A DNA stretch of 64,000 nt. Origin: Rhodospirillaceae bacterium. GTDB taxonomy: Bacteria > Pseudomonadota > Alphaproteobacteria > Rhodospirillales > Rhodospirillaceae. Position numbers and translations under genes: made by a program. Below, piece after piece: positions 9,337-16,910 of this stretch (positions are counted from its first letter, which is position 1; every line of letters begins with the position of its first letter). Below the pieces are notes generated by a model that worked only from the letters and a program-made list of their open reading frames with translations, did no database searches and was not told the origin of the DNA. The stretch is from NCBI GenBank assembly GCA_029245025.1, contig JAQWQC010000025.1, positions 124,001 to 188,000 of the forward strand, given 5' to 3'.

Positions 9337-9753
9337 ATGACCATTAATCTTCCACCAGATTACAAGCCGACAAAAAAAGAAGAGTTCATGAACCCGAACC
9401 AACAGGAGTACTTCCGTCAGAAGTTACTCGGTTGGCGTACTGAACTTATGAAGGAAACTGAGGAAACTCTTGAGAGCCTTCAAGATGGCGGTTTGCAAGA
9501 ACCTGACATAGCCGACCGAGCCACCGCTGAGATGGAACGGTCTTTGGAGCTGCGGACCCGGGACCGGGCGCGTAAACTGATATCCAAGATTGATGCTGCT
9601 CTCCAGCGGATTGATGATGGGACTTATGGCTATTGTGAAGAAACTGATGAACCCATCAGTTTGAAAAGATTAGAAGCACGTCCAATCGCGACTCTCAGTC
9701 TCGAGGCGCAAGAAGCCCATGAGCGCATGGAACGGACGCATCGGTCCGACTAG
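9337..9753 (+). CDS. dksA: RNA polymerase-binding protein DksA
   Basis: A 138-residue DksA/TraR protein. A coiled-coil region (about residues 25-105), rich in Glu, Arg and Leu, leads to the degenerate zinc-finger stretch DGTYGYCEETDEPISLKRL. Only one cysteine of the four-Cys finger remains, as in many alphaproteobacterial DksA proteins, and the ending ARPIATLSLEAQEAHERME is characteristic. DksA inserts into the RNA polymerase secondary channel and works with ppGpp to adjust rRNA and amino-acid promoters. The ATG at 9337 gives the family's usual start. The gene is monocistronic and convergent with the operon to its right. Confidence 0.93.
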   Translation: MTINLPPDYKPTKKEEFMNPNQQEYFRQKLLGWRTELMKETEETLESLQDGGLQEPDIADRATAEMERSLELRTRDRARKLISKIDAALQRIDDGTYGYCEETDEPISLKRLEARPIATLSLEAQEAHERMERTHRSD

Positions 9754-9781
9754 TCGCCTCGCGCAAGGGCGAATCTAAGGC

Positions 9782-11293
9782 TCAATCTTCCAGCGATAAT
9801 GTGTGATAGCGAATAAAGCCGAAGGGTGCGTCATAGGTTTTGACGCGGCTGGCGATGCCATCAACGTGAATGTTTTCGTAAAGATAGATTCCTGGCGGAT
9901 CATCGTGCAGATCTTTCAATATGCCTCGCACCATGTCTCGACGGATGTTTGGGTTGAACTCTTGATCGGCCTCAAGGGTGCGTTGGGCAATGTCTTCGCG
10001 GCAGATCCATGGCCATGGCCAGAGGCAAGAGTGAAACCCCATGGAAGCGAGGGGGTCGAGCGATGGCAGTGATCCGTAATTCATATTGAAGGCTTTGCCA
10101 TCCCAAGGGGCGCCGTAGACACTTTGCACCTGTTTGGTGAAGGGTACCCGGATGAGTTCGACGTCCACACCAACTTGTCTCAAGTCTTGTGCGACTTGAA
10201 CATAAACGGACTCTTCTTCTGAGCTGGCGGACACAACTTGAAACGGAATAGTAAAGCCGTTTGGGTATCCAGCTTCGGCCAACAAAGCGCGCGCTTTATC
10301 TGGATCGTATGGGTAAGGTTTGATGTTGGGGTCGTATCCAAACGTGCCGCGGGCCGCGACTTGTCCGACTGCAACGGTGATGCCCTGCATCAAGGCGTCG
10401 ACGATGACCTCGATATTCACGGCATAGTTCAACGCTTGTCGTACACGCTTATCTTGCAGCGGACTTTCGACCTCGGTAACGAATTGCCACATCTGCACCG
10501 CGGCTCGGGTGCGATAGTCAATGCGAGCGCCTGACGCTTCGATTAGGAGGATGTCGGTAGACCCCAAGTCATAGGCAATATCCACTGCGCCTGAAACCAG
10601 CGCTTGCACTCTGGAGGTGGATTCGGGTGCTGCCGTGTAGTCGATCCGGTCAATTTGTCCTGGCCGCCATGCATGGGGGTTCTTAACCAGGCTGGCGCGA
10701 CCGGTTTCCCAGCGGTCCACCATGAAAGATCCTGTGCCGTATGGTTGCAGCGCGAAGGCACTGGCACCAACATCAGCAAAGTATTTCGGCGGCAACATGC
10801 GGATTCCCGCAAGCCGCCCTGGGATCAAGCTATCGGGCTGCGTGGTCTTTACTTCGAGCGTGAGCGTGTCTCGCGCTGTTGCTTGGGCAACGTTGCGCAC
10901 TTCTCGATGGACTGAGAAGACGCGTCCTTCATCGGTCAACAGGTAATTGATCGTCTTTGCGGCCGCTTCAGCGTCGAAGGGTTCGCCGTTGGAGAACAGA
11001 ATGCCTTCTTTGAGGGTAAAGACCCATGTTGTGTCATTTTCGTTGTGCCAGGAGTCTGCAAGGACTGGCTTCAGGTCGCCGTTTTCATCGATGCCGGTCA
11101 GGGCATCAAACAGCGCGGGCCAAATGAGCAATGGAGGCCAACCCCCAGAGGTGTGTGGGTTAGCGTTCCCGGGGGGCATGGTGCGCAAAGTAATCCGCAG
11201 ATTTTTCGTTTCCTCTGCGGAAGGTTCATTGGTCACCGTGAGAAGAAGTGACAATACGAAGGTGAAAAGTGTAATCAGTGTCATGACTCGCAC
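9782..11293 (-). CDS. ABC transporter substrate-binding protein, peptide/opine type
   Basis: A 503-residue SBP_bac_5 family protein with an N-terminal signal peptide likely cleaved near residue 26. Family landmarks include LADSWHNENDTTWVFTLKEG, FSNGEPFDAEAAAKTI, and the C-lobe pattern LNYAVNIEVIVDAL. Relatives capture oligopeptides, opines, nickel chelates or other small molecules in the periplasm. No permease or ATPase genes lie nearby, so it must use a transporter encoded elsewhere or act as a sensor. It is the last gene of a four-gene operon, 23 bases after the VOC-hydrolase gene, which suggests that it binds that enzyme's substrate or product. Confidence 0.85.
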   Translation of the reverse strand: MRVMTLITLFTFVLSLLLTVTNEPSAEETKNLRITLRTMPPGNANPHTSGGWPPLLIWPALFDALTGIDENGDLKPVLADSWHNENDTTWVFTLKEGILFSNGEPFDAEAAAKTINYLLTDEGRVFSVHREVRNVAQATARDTLTLEVKTTQPDSLIPGRLAGIRMLPPKYFADVGASAFALQPYGTGSFMVDRWETGRASLVKNPHAWRPGQIDRIDYTAAPESTSRVQALVSGAVDIAYDLGSTDILLIEASGARIDYRTRAAVQMWQFVTEVESPLQDKRVRQALNYAVNIEVIVDALMQGITVAVGQVAARGTFGYDPNIKPYPYDPDKARALLAEAGYPNGFTIPFQVVSASSEEESVYVQVAQDLRQVGVDVELIRVPFTKQVQSVYGAPWDGKAFNMNYGSLPSLDPLASMGFHSCLWPWPWICREDIAQRTLEADQEFNPNIRRDMVRGILKDLHDDPPGIYLYENIHVDGIASRVKTYDAPFGFIRYHTLSLED

Positions 11294-11316
11294 AGTGCCA
11301 TATCTGTGACCGCGTT

Positions 11317-13065
11317 TCAGGGCTTATATGCTACGTAAGGCTCAACAGGTTCGTCTAGAAAGACAGCTATAATTTCTGCCAATTCGTCGGCATGCAACTC
11401 GTAGATCCCAAGTTTCATGTGATCCAGCATGCGGTAATCAGAATTTTTCAAGAATGCATTTGCATTGGCTGTAGGCTCGGTGAGCATGGAGTCCGTATTG
11501 ATCACCAAGGTCCGTTGCCGGATTCGTGGTAGGCGATCCTCCGCCGCATAGGTAAAGACCGATTCAAACCCATGCCAAAAGTTTGCGCCGCTCTTGAGGT
11601 CTTCAACAAGGTTTTCTACTCCACGGCTGAGTGGAACGCCTTCAGCGCGTCGCCCAATATTGGTGGACCACTTTCCCTCAAGGGAATTCAAATTGTCGGT
11701 CAACCAAGATCCACTCCTTATCCCCTCCAGGTGTTCCTTGCGGTCTTCGGGTTTTCGATAGGGGTAAGTCACGAAAGCCAGTTTGGCGACTAGGTCTGCT
11801 CGCAGGATCGCGAGTTCGCCGGCAAAGGTAGAGCCGCTGTGATAGCCCATTACATCTACTCGTCCTGAATGGCTAACTCCAAAGCCCATATCATCCAGAG
11901 CATCGCCTATAGCCATGGCGTGCTCAGGCGTTGTCAATGGTTCGTCCTGCTTTACTGAATTGCCATAGCCGATGTGATCAAGGGCGATAACATCGCGGCT
12001 TTCATCGCAGGCCTGCATAAACGTACGAAAGTAAGCGCCAGAGTACGGAGAAGGATGAAGACAAATTAAAGGGCGCTTGGTCGGGTCAGTGCCACGCTTC
12101 CTGGTATAATGCATAGCGCCGTAACGGGTCGCTGCGTAGCCAACATCAAATCCGTCTGGGGTGTTGCCATCGCGCTGACCGGCTGTCTGGCGCCATCGAC
12201 GGTCAGCTTCTAGATCTTCTTCAAACGGGTCGCGGGGTGTGCCGTATTCGTGGGGTTCGAAACGTTCTTCAAATCCCATGATATGCCCTTCAGGCTCAAT
12301 GCAGACACTCATGTCGGCACTGTTCCAGCGGAAAGAGTCATTGCAAAAGGGAACGTCATTAGCCTTTAGGGCAGCGTTGAAGGCATCGTGGTCTTCAACG
12401 CGGACAATGAACTGGTTGCTAATTTCTGCCCTATCTTTCGGAGGTTTTTGTTGTTCTCCCCCGGAGGTAAGTTCCAAGTGCACGCCTTCGCCAAGGTCAA
12501 AAAGATGCCGACCGTTGTGCTTTCCAAGGTCTTTGAATCCGACAGTATCGCCATAGAACGAAGACATTGTGCCGATGTCTACGACAGGCCGTAGAATCGA
12601 GCGTAGTCCGATCACGTCTTCTGGCAATGGCGCACACCCCGGATTGTAGGATGATACATTCGAACGTCCGATGGCGAGTTCTCCATCTTTAGGTTGGCGA
12701 ATCCCAACGATTTGTTGGTCTGGGTCCAGGACAAAGGCTTCCGGGCCGAAGGCTGTGTCACTTCGGGAGATAAGCGACGCGCCATTGTTGAGCAAACGGT
12801 CAACGGTGACCTGTAAATCACGGCTATGAAAGATCGGCGTGCACGGATGTAGCGCAGGAGCAGTTACGCGTTCTCCCCTCAGGCTTCCATCTGCTTTCAG
12901 TTCAATGATGAAGGTTTCGCCAGCCCATAAAAAGTAGACTGGCTCTGCACCACGAATGACCGATGTTCCTAAAGCATCCCGGTAAAAGGGTAGTAGCGCT
13001 GTGGCGTTTGCGGTCCGGCGCATGTACCAGCCCGGGCCCATATGCAGCGCATTGGTAAGAGGCAT
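11317..13065 (-). CDS. fusion of two VOC domains and an alpha/beta hydrolase
   Basis: A 582-residue protein in three parts. Residues ~5-125 and ~150-275 each look like a vicinal-oxygen-chelate (glyoxalase/dioxygenase) module, with PFYRDALG and SSFYGDTVGF as the typical helix signatures. Residues ~330-575 are an alpha/beta hydrolase with ICLHPSPYSG as oxyanion segment and a late YELHADELAE histidine. Where most hydrolases have G-x-S-x-G, this one reads G-Y-H-S-G-S, so the classical serine is not at its normal place. No signal peptide is seen. The start lies five bases after the lipoprotein gene. Ring- or ester-cleaving catabolism is possible but unproven. Confidence 0.8.
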   Translation of the reverse strand: MPLTNALHMGPGWYMRRTANATALLPFYRDALGTSVIRGAEPVYFLWAGETFIIELKADGSLRGERVTAPALHPCTPIFHSRDLQVTVDRLLNNGASLISRSDTAFGPEAFVLDPDQQIVGIRQPKDGELAIGRSNVSSYNPGCAPLPEDVIGLRSILRPVVDIGTMSSFYGDTVGFKDLGKHNGRHLFDLGEGVHLELTSGGEQQKPPKDRAEISNQFIVRVEDHDAFNAALKANDVPFCNDSFRWNSADMSVCIEPEGHIMGFEERFEPHEYGTPRDPFEEDLEADRRWRQTAGQRDGNTPDGFDVGYAATRYGAMHYTRKRGTDPTKRPLICLHPSPYSGAYFRTFMQACDESRDVIALDHIGYGNSVKQDEPLTTPEHAMAIGDALDDMGFGVSHSGRVDVMGYHSGSTFAGELAILRADLVAKLAFVTYPYRKPEDRKEHLEGIRSGSWLTDNLNSLEGKWSTNIGRRAEGVPLSRGVENLVEDLKSGANFWHGFESVFTYAAEDRLPRIRQRTLVINTDSMLTEPTANANAFLKNSDYRMLDHMKLGIYELHADELAEIIAVFLDEPVEPYVAYKP

Positions 13066-13070
13066 AGAAC

Positions 13071-13607
13071 TCAGTCTTGCTCTGCCTTTGGCTTAAACCG
13101 CCATTCGCGCCAGCGTTTACCATCACGATGCTCAAAGACCACAAGGGTTTTGACGGAGCGTTGACCATCATCATCCGTAGAGAAAAAATCCTCTTCAATT
13201 TGGACTAAGGTGTTGTCCGTTAGACCCCACTTGTAGACATTGGCGCCGAGCCATTTGCCGGTGCCAAAGGACATGCCTACAGCTTTGCGAACTTCGTCAA
13301 CACCGCGCACACGCTCTTCGACACCCTCAGGGGTGATCTCATACATGGTGAAATCGTCGTCGAGACTTAGAATTGCGCCTTCAATATTCCGGTCATTGAA
13401 AAACTCTTCTGATTCTTCAATGACTGTGACGTAGCGATTGTCCCGCTCATAAAACTTGCTAAAGCCGCGCTCGAAGCCATCGTCAGAAATGTGGTCTCCG
13501 GTATTCGACGTGTTGCAACCAGACAACATGAGGCCAGCGGTTGTAGCGATGGCAATCACGAATGTGCGGCTACGGGCTGCTTGGGTGATCATCGACATGT
13601 GACTCAT
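13071..13607 (-). CDS. SnoaL/NTF2-like lipoprotein
   Basis: A 178-residue protein with a lipoprotein signal: a basic start, a hydrophobic stretch and the lipobox LSGC, giving a lipidated Cys at about residue 31. The remainder resembles a SnoaL/NTF2-fold domain, with an N-terminal helical part, SLDDDFTMYEITPEG and a C-terminal WREWRFKP strand. Such domains bind or isomerise small hydrophobic molecules. The start overlaps the stop of the upstream Tat-exported gene (ATGA), so both products probably act together in the cell envelope. The specific function is unknown. Confidence 0.7.
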   Translation of the reverse strand: MSHMSMITQAARSRTFVIAIATTAGLMLSGCNTSNTGDHISDDGFERGFSKFYERDNRYVTVIEESEEFFNDRNIEGAILSLDDDFTMYEITPEGVEERVRGVDEVRKAVGMSFGTGKWLGANVYKWGLTDNTLVQIEEDFFSTDDDGQRSVKTLVVFEHRDGKRWREWRFKPKAEQD

Positions 13608-14419
13608 CCCTTATTTTTCTTTTGTTGGGCCAAGAACTTTTCGATCTCAGCCTGTGGGTTCATCACCGTGTCGGAGTACATACCGATGGCGGTGTTTTTG
13701 TATTCTTCACCTCCCAAGTGATCGAGGATGAAGGCTGCGAAGTCTTCATAGGTAATCACCCGGGCACCCGGAGTGTCATTGGTGGTGTTGAACTTCATGT
13801 CGTTGCGGGCTGGCTCTTCGACCATAAATCCAGGACGCAGGAGAATGTAATCGAGCCCACTTTCGATGATCATTTTCTCCATCTCGTGCATATCGTTATA
13901 GAGATACCGTGCGTTCCAGCGCCAAAAGGCCGTCATATCGCCTGGCGGTGGTCGCGGGGCATTCACATCGGACTTGTGTTCGACACCAGTTGAGCTCGCC
14001 ATGATCAGGCGCTTGTTGCCCTTGGCTTTCATCGCGCCAATCAGATTCTCGGCCATCACCGTATAAATGTCGACTTCGCCAATCTCGGCCATTGGGTCTG
14101 CCTGTGGACCGCGTCCGACCATAGAGACGACTACTTCATCACCGGCGAGGATCGCATCGATCGACGTCCGGTCCCGAATGTCACCTTTGAACATTTGAAG
14201 GTTCTCGTGCTCGACCTCCAACTTCGACGGGGTGCGAGCCATGCCCTTAATTTTATATCCTTCGGCCAGACCTTGGCGGATGATCTCCCGCCCTGATCGC
14301 GCAGTTGCACCCATTAGGGCGATGGTGGGTTTCTTATGGCCATCCGCCAAGCTGAAGCGTGAGGTCAGCGCTGTGACCGCACCAGCCGCCGTCGTCGCCA
14401 TAAAATGTCTGCGGTTCAT
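13604..14419 (-). CDS. Tat-exported NAD(P)-binding protein (atypical SDR/NmrA-like)
   Basis: A 271-residue protein that begins with a twin-arginine-type signal (RRHFMATTAAG). A Rossmann fold follows, with the nucleotide loop as ALMGATARSGREI, in place of the usual GxxGxxG. It lacks the YxxxK pair of classical short-chain dehydrogenases and resembles NmrA/atypical SDR proteins (RLIMASSTGVEH, then LLRPGFM). Export of a folded protein with its cofactor would explain the Tat signal. I chose the ATG at 14419 over 14434 because it directly precedes the twin arginines. First gene of a four-gene operon. Confidence 0.78.
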   Translation of the reverse strand: MNRRHFMATTAAGAVTALTSRFSLADGHKKPTIALMGATARSGREIIRQGLAEGYKIKGMARTPSKLEVEHENLQMFKGDIRDRTSIDAILAGDEVVVSMVGRGPQADPMAEIGEVDIYTVMAENLIGAMKAKGNKRLIMASSTGVEHKSDVNAPRPPPGDMTAFWRWNARYLYNDMHEMEKMIIESGLDYILLRPGFMVEEPARNDMKFNTTNDTPGARVITYEDFAAFILDHLGGEEYKNTAIGMYSDTVMNPQAEIEKFLAQQKKNKG

Positions 14420-14434
14420 CTGTGTGCTCCCCAA

Positions 14435-14760
14435 GGTGTTTGCTTAATTTCAATGGGAAGATACTAGGGGAAGGAGAGGGGGGATGACGAGGCCAGGATG
14501 GCCACCTACTGGCCGCCCAGGCATGGCAATGGGTTACCGTGAAACTTACAACGCGCATTAAAAAAGGCGGCTCCGCGCGAAAGCGCCTTTTAAGAGAGGT
14601 TCGCGGACCTGCGCGTTGAACGATTTACTTCTTTAGGAGGGTCCGTTCGCAGCCAGACAACGAGCGCTGATTAGGCGCTTTTGCCTTCAAGCAAGCTCTC
14701 GGCGCTTTGGAGGTTGGTGTTGGCCAGTGCCTCTAGGGTTTTGTCGTTAGACCCATCCTG
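14435..14760. other. intergenic stretch between the SDR operon and fliL remnant
   Basis: This should contain the promoter of the minus-strand SDR operon and whatever remains of the fliL 5' end. I see no full gene. A 63-codon minus-strand frame (14671-14862) lies opposite the fliL remnant and has no recognisable family. A hairpin at 14562-14591 is listed separately. Confidence 0.4.
14562..14591. terminator. terminator-like hairpin
   Basis: The arms AAAAGGCG and CGCCTTTT, with 14 bases between them, form a hairpin flanked by A and T runs, which could stop transcription from either side. No intact gene ends just before it, so it may have belonged to genes now lost. Confidence 0.4.
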
Positions 14761-14764
14761 CATT

Positions 14765-15170
14765 TCGAAGGTCTTGCGGGCGACAAAATGGCGGAAGGTG
14801 AAGGCCTCGGTGAGGATGCAGACTTGGCTCCTGGTGCCTGCGAAGCCCTCGTCGGCTCGCAATCTTTTATGATTTTCCTGAAATGCTGTTCAATCTCAAA
14901 ACGCCGGGGCACAGGTGAAACTTCCTGAAAAAGCGGGTCAGCCTCGAGTTGGCCAACATGGCGGATATCACCACGATATACACTAATCTGCCCCGTATTA
15001 TCGACAATTTCCAAGTCTACCTTCGCGAGTTGTGTATGGAAAATTTGCAAGTAGGGGCCGTAATGTATCGTTTGCGTGAGGAAATCCGTAACAAAGTTAA
15101 CGCGGCTGTCAGAGCAGCCCGCGTCAATGACGGGCTTTTCAAGGAAATGATCGTTCAACAAATGCTTTAA
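14765..15170 (+). pseudogene. fliL: fliL pseudogene
   Basis: The C-terminal two thirds of FliL can be read on the plus strand: FYDFPEMLFNLKTPGHR, then a TGA stop at 14916-14918. In the same frame, KKRVSLELANMADI, LPRIIDNFQVYLREL and LREEIRNKVNAAV follow, and the frame ends FKEMIVQ. Just upstream an acidic linker (EGEGLGEDADLAPG) is in another frame, so there is also a frameshift near 14860. FliL is a single-pass membrane protein of the flagellar stator region. The signal-anchor end is not recognisable, so the left boundary is approximate. Confidence 0.85.
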
Positions 15171-15369
15171 GAACAGTGGGTTGTGGATAATTTACCCGCA
15201 TTCTTAAGACGTGTGGGAAGATGGGCACTGAGACTTTTATAGGCCAAGGATTTAACCCTTTATTATTGGCTTTGAACTAGGTTTGAGATGGGATGAATCT
15301 GGTTCCTGAACCGCAGAGACGCAAGCGTCGAAGTTCGTGGGGCCAGCAAGGAAAGAAAGAGGCTGACGA
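15171..15369 (+). other. gap where fliM would be expected
   Basis: In related alphaproteobacteria fliM (about 1 kb) sits between fliL and the DUF6468 gene. Here only about 200 bases lie between them and no FliM motif is visible. A 26-codon frame (15293-15373) ending KKEADE overlaps the DUF6468 start by four bases and could be the last codons of fliM, but it is too short to prove. Confidence 0.35.
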
Positions 15370-16029
15370 ATGATGGATATGCCACTCGATACGATTATGG
15401 ATTTAGCCATCATTCTCTTGATTGTTCCTACAATCATTTATGCCGTCATTCTTAACCGCCACCTCTCAGCTCTTCGTAATTCTCGCGATGAACTTGCTAA
15501 GGTCGTGGGAAGCTTTAACAAAGCCACCATGCGCGCGGAGGCGGGTATACCCAAGCTCAAAAAAGCGACCGTTGAGGCGAACAATGCGTTGCAAGCACGG
15601 GTAGAGAAGGCCCACTCCTTGCGTGACGATCTTGCCTTCATGATTCAGCGCGCTGAAGAAATGGCAGATAAACTGGATGGTGCTGTTAAATCCGGAAGAG
15701 TGATTGGTGGTGCTCAACAAGCGGCACCTTTGGCTCCGTTTACCCCTGCTCGCCGAGCACAATCTCGTCCAGCACCGCCAATGATTGACGCACCCGCGCC
15801 GTCACGAACACTGGCTGGCGCCGCCATTGCGGCGACAGACGAAGAGGATGATCTGGACCTTCGGGCGGCGATTGGTGCAGCCCGCGCTGAGGCTAAACTC
15901 AGTGGTCAGCGGGAAACTGGTCCTGTTTTTGGACTATCCCGACCGATAGCGGCGGCAGCTGCGTCTTTTGAAGACGAACGGTCTGAAGCGGAGCGTGAGC
16001 TTCTAAAAGCCCTGCAGTCAGCCCGCTAA
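15370..16029 (+). CDS. DUF6468 flagellar-locus membrane protein
   Basis: A 219-residue protein with an N-terminal membrane segment (about residues 10-28), a coiled-coil region (about 30-110: HLSALRNSRDELAKVVGSF) and an Ala/Pro-rich, charged tail. The layout matches the DUF6468 family, which sits in fliL-fliM loci of Rhodospirillales; its function is not established. The frame is intact, with the ribosome site AAAGAGG before ATGATG. This is odd because fliL is dead and fliM appears deleted. Either it has another role or it has not yet accumulated mutations. Confidence 0.7.
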   Translation: MMDMPLDTIMDLAIILLIVPTIIYAVILNRHLSALRNSRDELAKVVGSFNKATMRAEAGIPKLKKATVEANNALQARVEKAHSLRDDLAFMIQRAEEMADKLDGAVKSGRVIGGAQQAAPLAPFTPARRAQSRPAPPMIDAPAPSRTLAGAAIAATDEEDDLDLRAAIGAARAEAKLSGQRETGPVFGLSRPIAAAAASFEDERSEAERELLKALQSAR

Positions 16030-16062
16030 AATCAATAATAACTGTGGTAATCTAATGCGGTC

Positions 16063-16188
16063 ATGACCCAAAAAAACACCACCCTAGACCTCAGATTTCT
16101 CGGAGTCATTGTAAAGCCAGCCCGCGCAAATTGGTTAGCAACACATCTTGCCTCTGCGGTCCCATGGTCCGGGTTTTACCGATGATGA
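16063..16188 (+). other. short frame, possible remnant after DUF6468
   Basis: A 41-codon frame begins at the ATG at 16063 (MTQKNTTLDLRFLGVIV) and ends in TGA. In related flagellar clusters a motE-like gene follows at this place. The fragment shows no firm MotE similarity, so it may be a stub of that gene or chance. Confidence 0.25.
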
Positions 16189-16270
16189 TCTTGATATTAA
16201 TCGGTCGCTAACCAATGACCCCTAACACCAAAGATGCGGTCCGTCTGTCTGGATTAGACGAGAGCAGGCC

Positions 16271-16663
16271 GTGACGAGCGACGTACACCATAAATCGGCC
16301 CTTGTGGTCGATGATATAGACGTGATGCGCCGCTCAGTCGCCAACGTTCTCCGTAAGCAGGGGTTTAGCCCCGTGGACGAAGTGTCCTCGGTTTCTGAAG
16401 CTTTGGAAAAGATGGCGGATGATGGTGGTTACGACCTGATTCTGTCGGATTGGAATATGGATTCGCAAAATGGTCTAGACCTGTTGATCTCGGTTCGAGC
16501 CGATGCGTCATGCGAAAAATCTATTTTCGTTTTGATGACGGCAGAGCCGACCGACGAGAAACAGGCAGCGGCCGAAGCTGCCGGAGCCTCGGGATTCTTG
16601 GTCAAGCCTTTTGGGGTGGAGACCTTGGTTTCTGAGGTTGAAAAGTTTTTTAGTTTGGAGTGA
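16271..16663 (+). CDS. CheY-like single-domain response regulator
   Basis: A 130-residue receiver domain with no output domain. The acidic pair is in LVVDDID, the phospho-acceptor Asp is in LILSDWNMD near residue 57, the switch Thr is in LMTAE, and the Lys is in FLVKPF near residue 115. Translation probably starts at GTG 16271. Such CheY-like genes lie within fliM-to-flhB clusters and may control motor switching. Here the fliM target and flhB are gone, but the receiver has all its key residues. It could serve another kinase, for instance the neighbouring CckA, though that is speculation. Confidence 0.88.
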   Translation: MTSDVHHKSALVVDDIDVMRRSVANVLRKQGFSPVDEVSSVSEALEKMADDGGYDLILSDWNMDSQNGLDLLISVRADASCEKSIFVLMTAEPTDEKQAAAEAAGASGFLVKPFGVETLVSEVEKFFSLE

Positions 16664-16688
16664 AAGGGGTTCGCTTTTGAACTCGTGA

Positions 16689-16910
16689 AGAGAAAGGCAG
16701 AGGCACAATGGCGTTAAATATTTGGCTAGCCGCATTCTTCAGATCGCCGAAGACAATGATGTTCCGCTAATGGAGAATCCGCCATTAGCTCGTGCTTTAT
16801 ATGCCTCAGTTGAGGTTGATCAAGAGATTCCTCCAGAGCACTATAAGGTTGTCGCCGACATCATCGGCTACGTCATGCAGGTCGATGGGCAGGGTCAGGT
16901 TGCAAGCTAA
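16689..16910 (+). pseudogene. flhB: flhB remnant, C-terminal ~65 codons only
   Basis: The frame GVKYLASRILQIAEDNDVP continues into MENPPLARALYASVEV, DQEIPPEHYKVV and IIGYVMQ, the conserved C-terminal end of FlhB, the export-switch protein of the flagellar secretion system. The four-helix membrane domain and the NPTH autocleavage site (about 290 residues) are absent. The piece has no good start codon. The likely start of cckA (16885) lies inside its last codons, which may explain why this end is preserved. Short free-standing FlhB-like proteins exist, but this one lacks their N-terminal part. Confidence 0.85.

Noticed and set aside
14671-14862. 63-codon minus-strand frame opposite the fliL remnant
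   Set aside because: No family match; the plus-strand FliL reading explains the sequence better.
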